From contig CAYUUX010000025.1 in NCBI GenBank assembly GCA_964448085.1, forward strand, positions 1 through 12,459: DNA of 12,459 nt. Reading direction: 5' to 3'. The DNA is from CAIJMI01 sp964448085 (GTDB lineage: Bacteria; Patescibacteriota; Microgenomatia; UBA10105; UBA927). Each line of letters opens with the position of its first letter. Positions within the stretch are counted from its first letter, which is position 1. The translations under genes were made by a program, and so were the position numbers. Under the pieces are notes generated by a model that had not been told where the DNA came from, searched no databases, and saw nothing but the letters and a program-made list of their open reading frames with translations. Positions 11,967-12,459 of the stretch are shown in pieces.

Positions 11967-12386
11967 ATGAAAATAACTATATGTGGGAGTATGCAGTTTT
12001 ATCAGGAGATGAAAGCCGTCCAGGACGGCCTTGAAGTGTTGGGGCATGAAGTGTTGGTACCGAAAGAAGTGGAAGATAACACAGTTCCCATTGAAGCAAT
12101 TCCGGGCACCACAGATGAAGAAAAAATCTCGGCGAAGATCGAATACGATTTCATTCGTGAGCACTTCTTCAAGATTCAGGTATCAGAAGCCGTGTTGATA
12201 CTTAATTATGAAAAAAAAGGCGTCCCTGGATATATCGGAGGTAATACGTTTTTGGAAATGGGATACGCATTCGGTTTAGGGAAAAAGATATTTTTGATGT
12301 TTCCAGTACCGAAAAGCGATTATGCCGTAGAAATGCACAGCATGCAGCCCGTTATTATTGATGGAGACATTGCAAAAATTAAGTAA
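11967..12386 (+). CDS. Nucleoside 2-deoxyribosyltransferase-like protein
   Basis: This 139-residue soluble protein has the Rossmann-like pattern of the nucleoside 2-deoxyribosyltransferase superfamily: KITICGSMQFYQEM (2-15) with the first strand and loop, LGHEVLVPKE (25-34), SEAVLILNYEKKG (73-85), then the signature GYIGGNTFLEMGYAFGLGKK (88-107), where Glu97 is at the position of the usual catalytic Glu, and a final strand. True family members move deoxyribose between bases, but this small subgroup has no known substrate, so I do not claim the reaction. AAAGGAG, 4 nt before the ATG, is one of only two strong ribosome-binding sites in the window. A tRNA-Arg follows 6 nt after its stop and is probably on the same transcript. 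Confidence 0.8.
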   Translation: MKITICGSMQFYQEMKAVQDGLEVLGHEVLVPKEVEDNTVPIEAIPGTTDEEKISAKIEYDFIREHFFKIQVSEAVLILNYEKKGVPGYIGGNTFLEMGYAFGLGKKIFLMFPVPKSDYAVEMHSMQPVIIDGDIAKIK

Positions 12387-12392
12387 CTGTTT

Positions 12393-12459
12393 GCTTCTGT
12401 AGTTCAATGGATAGAACGCGGCCCTCCGGAGGCTGTAATTGCAGTTCGACTCTGCACAG
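12393..12459 (+). tRNA. tRNA-Arg (CCG anticodon), 3' end cut off by the window
   Basis: The acceptor 5' strand GCTTCTG starts at 12393; its 3' partner begins CAG at 12457 and runs off the window. The D-arm GTTC/GAAC, anticodon stem CGGCC/GGCTG with loop CTCCGGA (anticodon CCG at 12426-12428) and T-arm TGCAG/CTGCA are intact. A20 is at 12411 and the variable loop is 4 nt, as in the other arginine tRNA. Confidence 0.92.

Overview
The window looks like a chromosomal segment of a Candidate Phyla Radiation (Patescibacteria) bacterium. This is an inference from gene content: two small two-helix proteins of the CPR 'T4SS pilin' type, a mevalonate-pathway gene next to uppS, several short membrane proteins of CPR-like style, tRNAs without encoded CCA, and compact spacing. 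No ribosomal RNA or other taxonomic marker is present. I see no insertion sequence, CRISPR array, phage gene or integration site.

Layout. (1) 43-1719, plus strand: mvaD and uppS, 3 nt apart, linking isopentenyl-PP formation to the polyprenyl carrier used for cell-wall synthesis. (2) 1723-2960, minus strand: a two-gene operon with a secreted Cys-rich protein carrying a C-terminal pilin-like two-helix domain, then a stand-alone pilin-like protein. (3) 3019-7462, plus strand: a secreted coiled-coil plus SpoIID/LytB cell-wall protein (divergent from the pilin operon), a bacterial PH-domain membrane protein, a 72-residue two-helix protein, and a 609-residue protein with a decayed PP2C-like domain, one membrane helix and a propeller-like exterior. 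(4) 7470-9059: smpB, a complete tmRNA gene (ssrA, 7962-8344) and comF. The tmRNA underlies what would otherwise look like an N-terminal extension of comF. (5) 9072-9452, minus strand: a desulfoferrodoxin lacking one of its four rubredoxin-type Cys ligands. (6) 9552-12459: five tRNA genes, all Ser or Arg (Ser-GCT, Ser-TGA, Arg-GCG, Ser-CGA and a cut-off Arg-CCG), interleaved with an SGNH-hydrolase-like membrane protein, a two-helix membrane protein and a nucleoside 2-deoxyribosyltransferase-like protein.

How it works together. Regions 1-3 concern the cell envelope: lipid carrier supply, surface pilin-like proteins and peptidoglycan remodelling. Region 4 is ribosome rescue. Region 5 is superoxide detoxification, which suits an anaerobic or microaerobic cell. 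A striking regulatory feature runs through the window: a T(G/A)N-TANNNT element (extended -10 type) recurs, and in four protein genes it ends exactly 6 nt before the start codon, which predicts leaderless mRNAs. Only the desulfoferrodoxin and the deoxyribosyltransferase-like gene have strong Shine-Dalgarno sequences.
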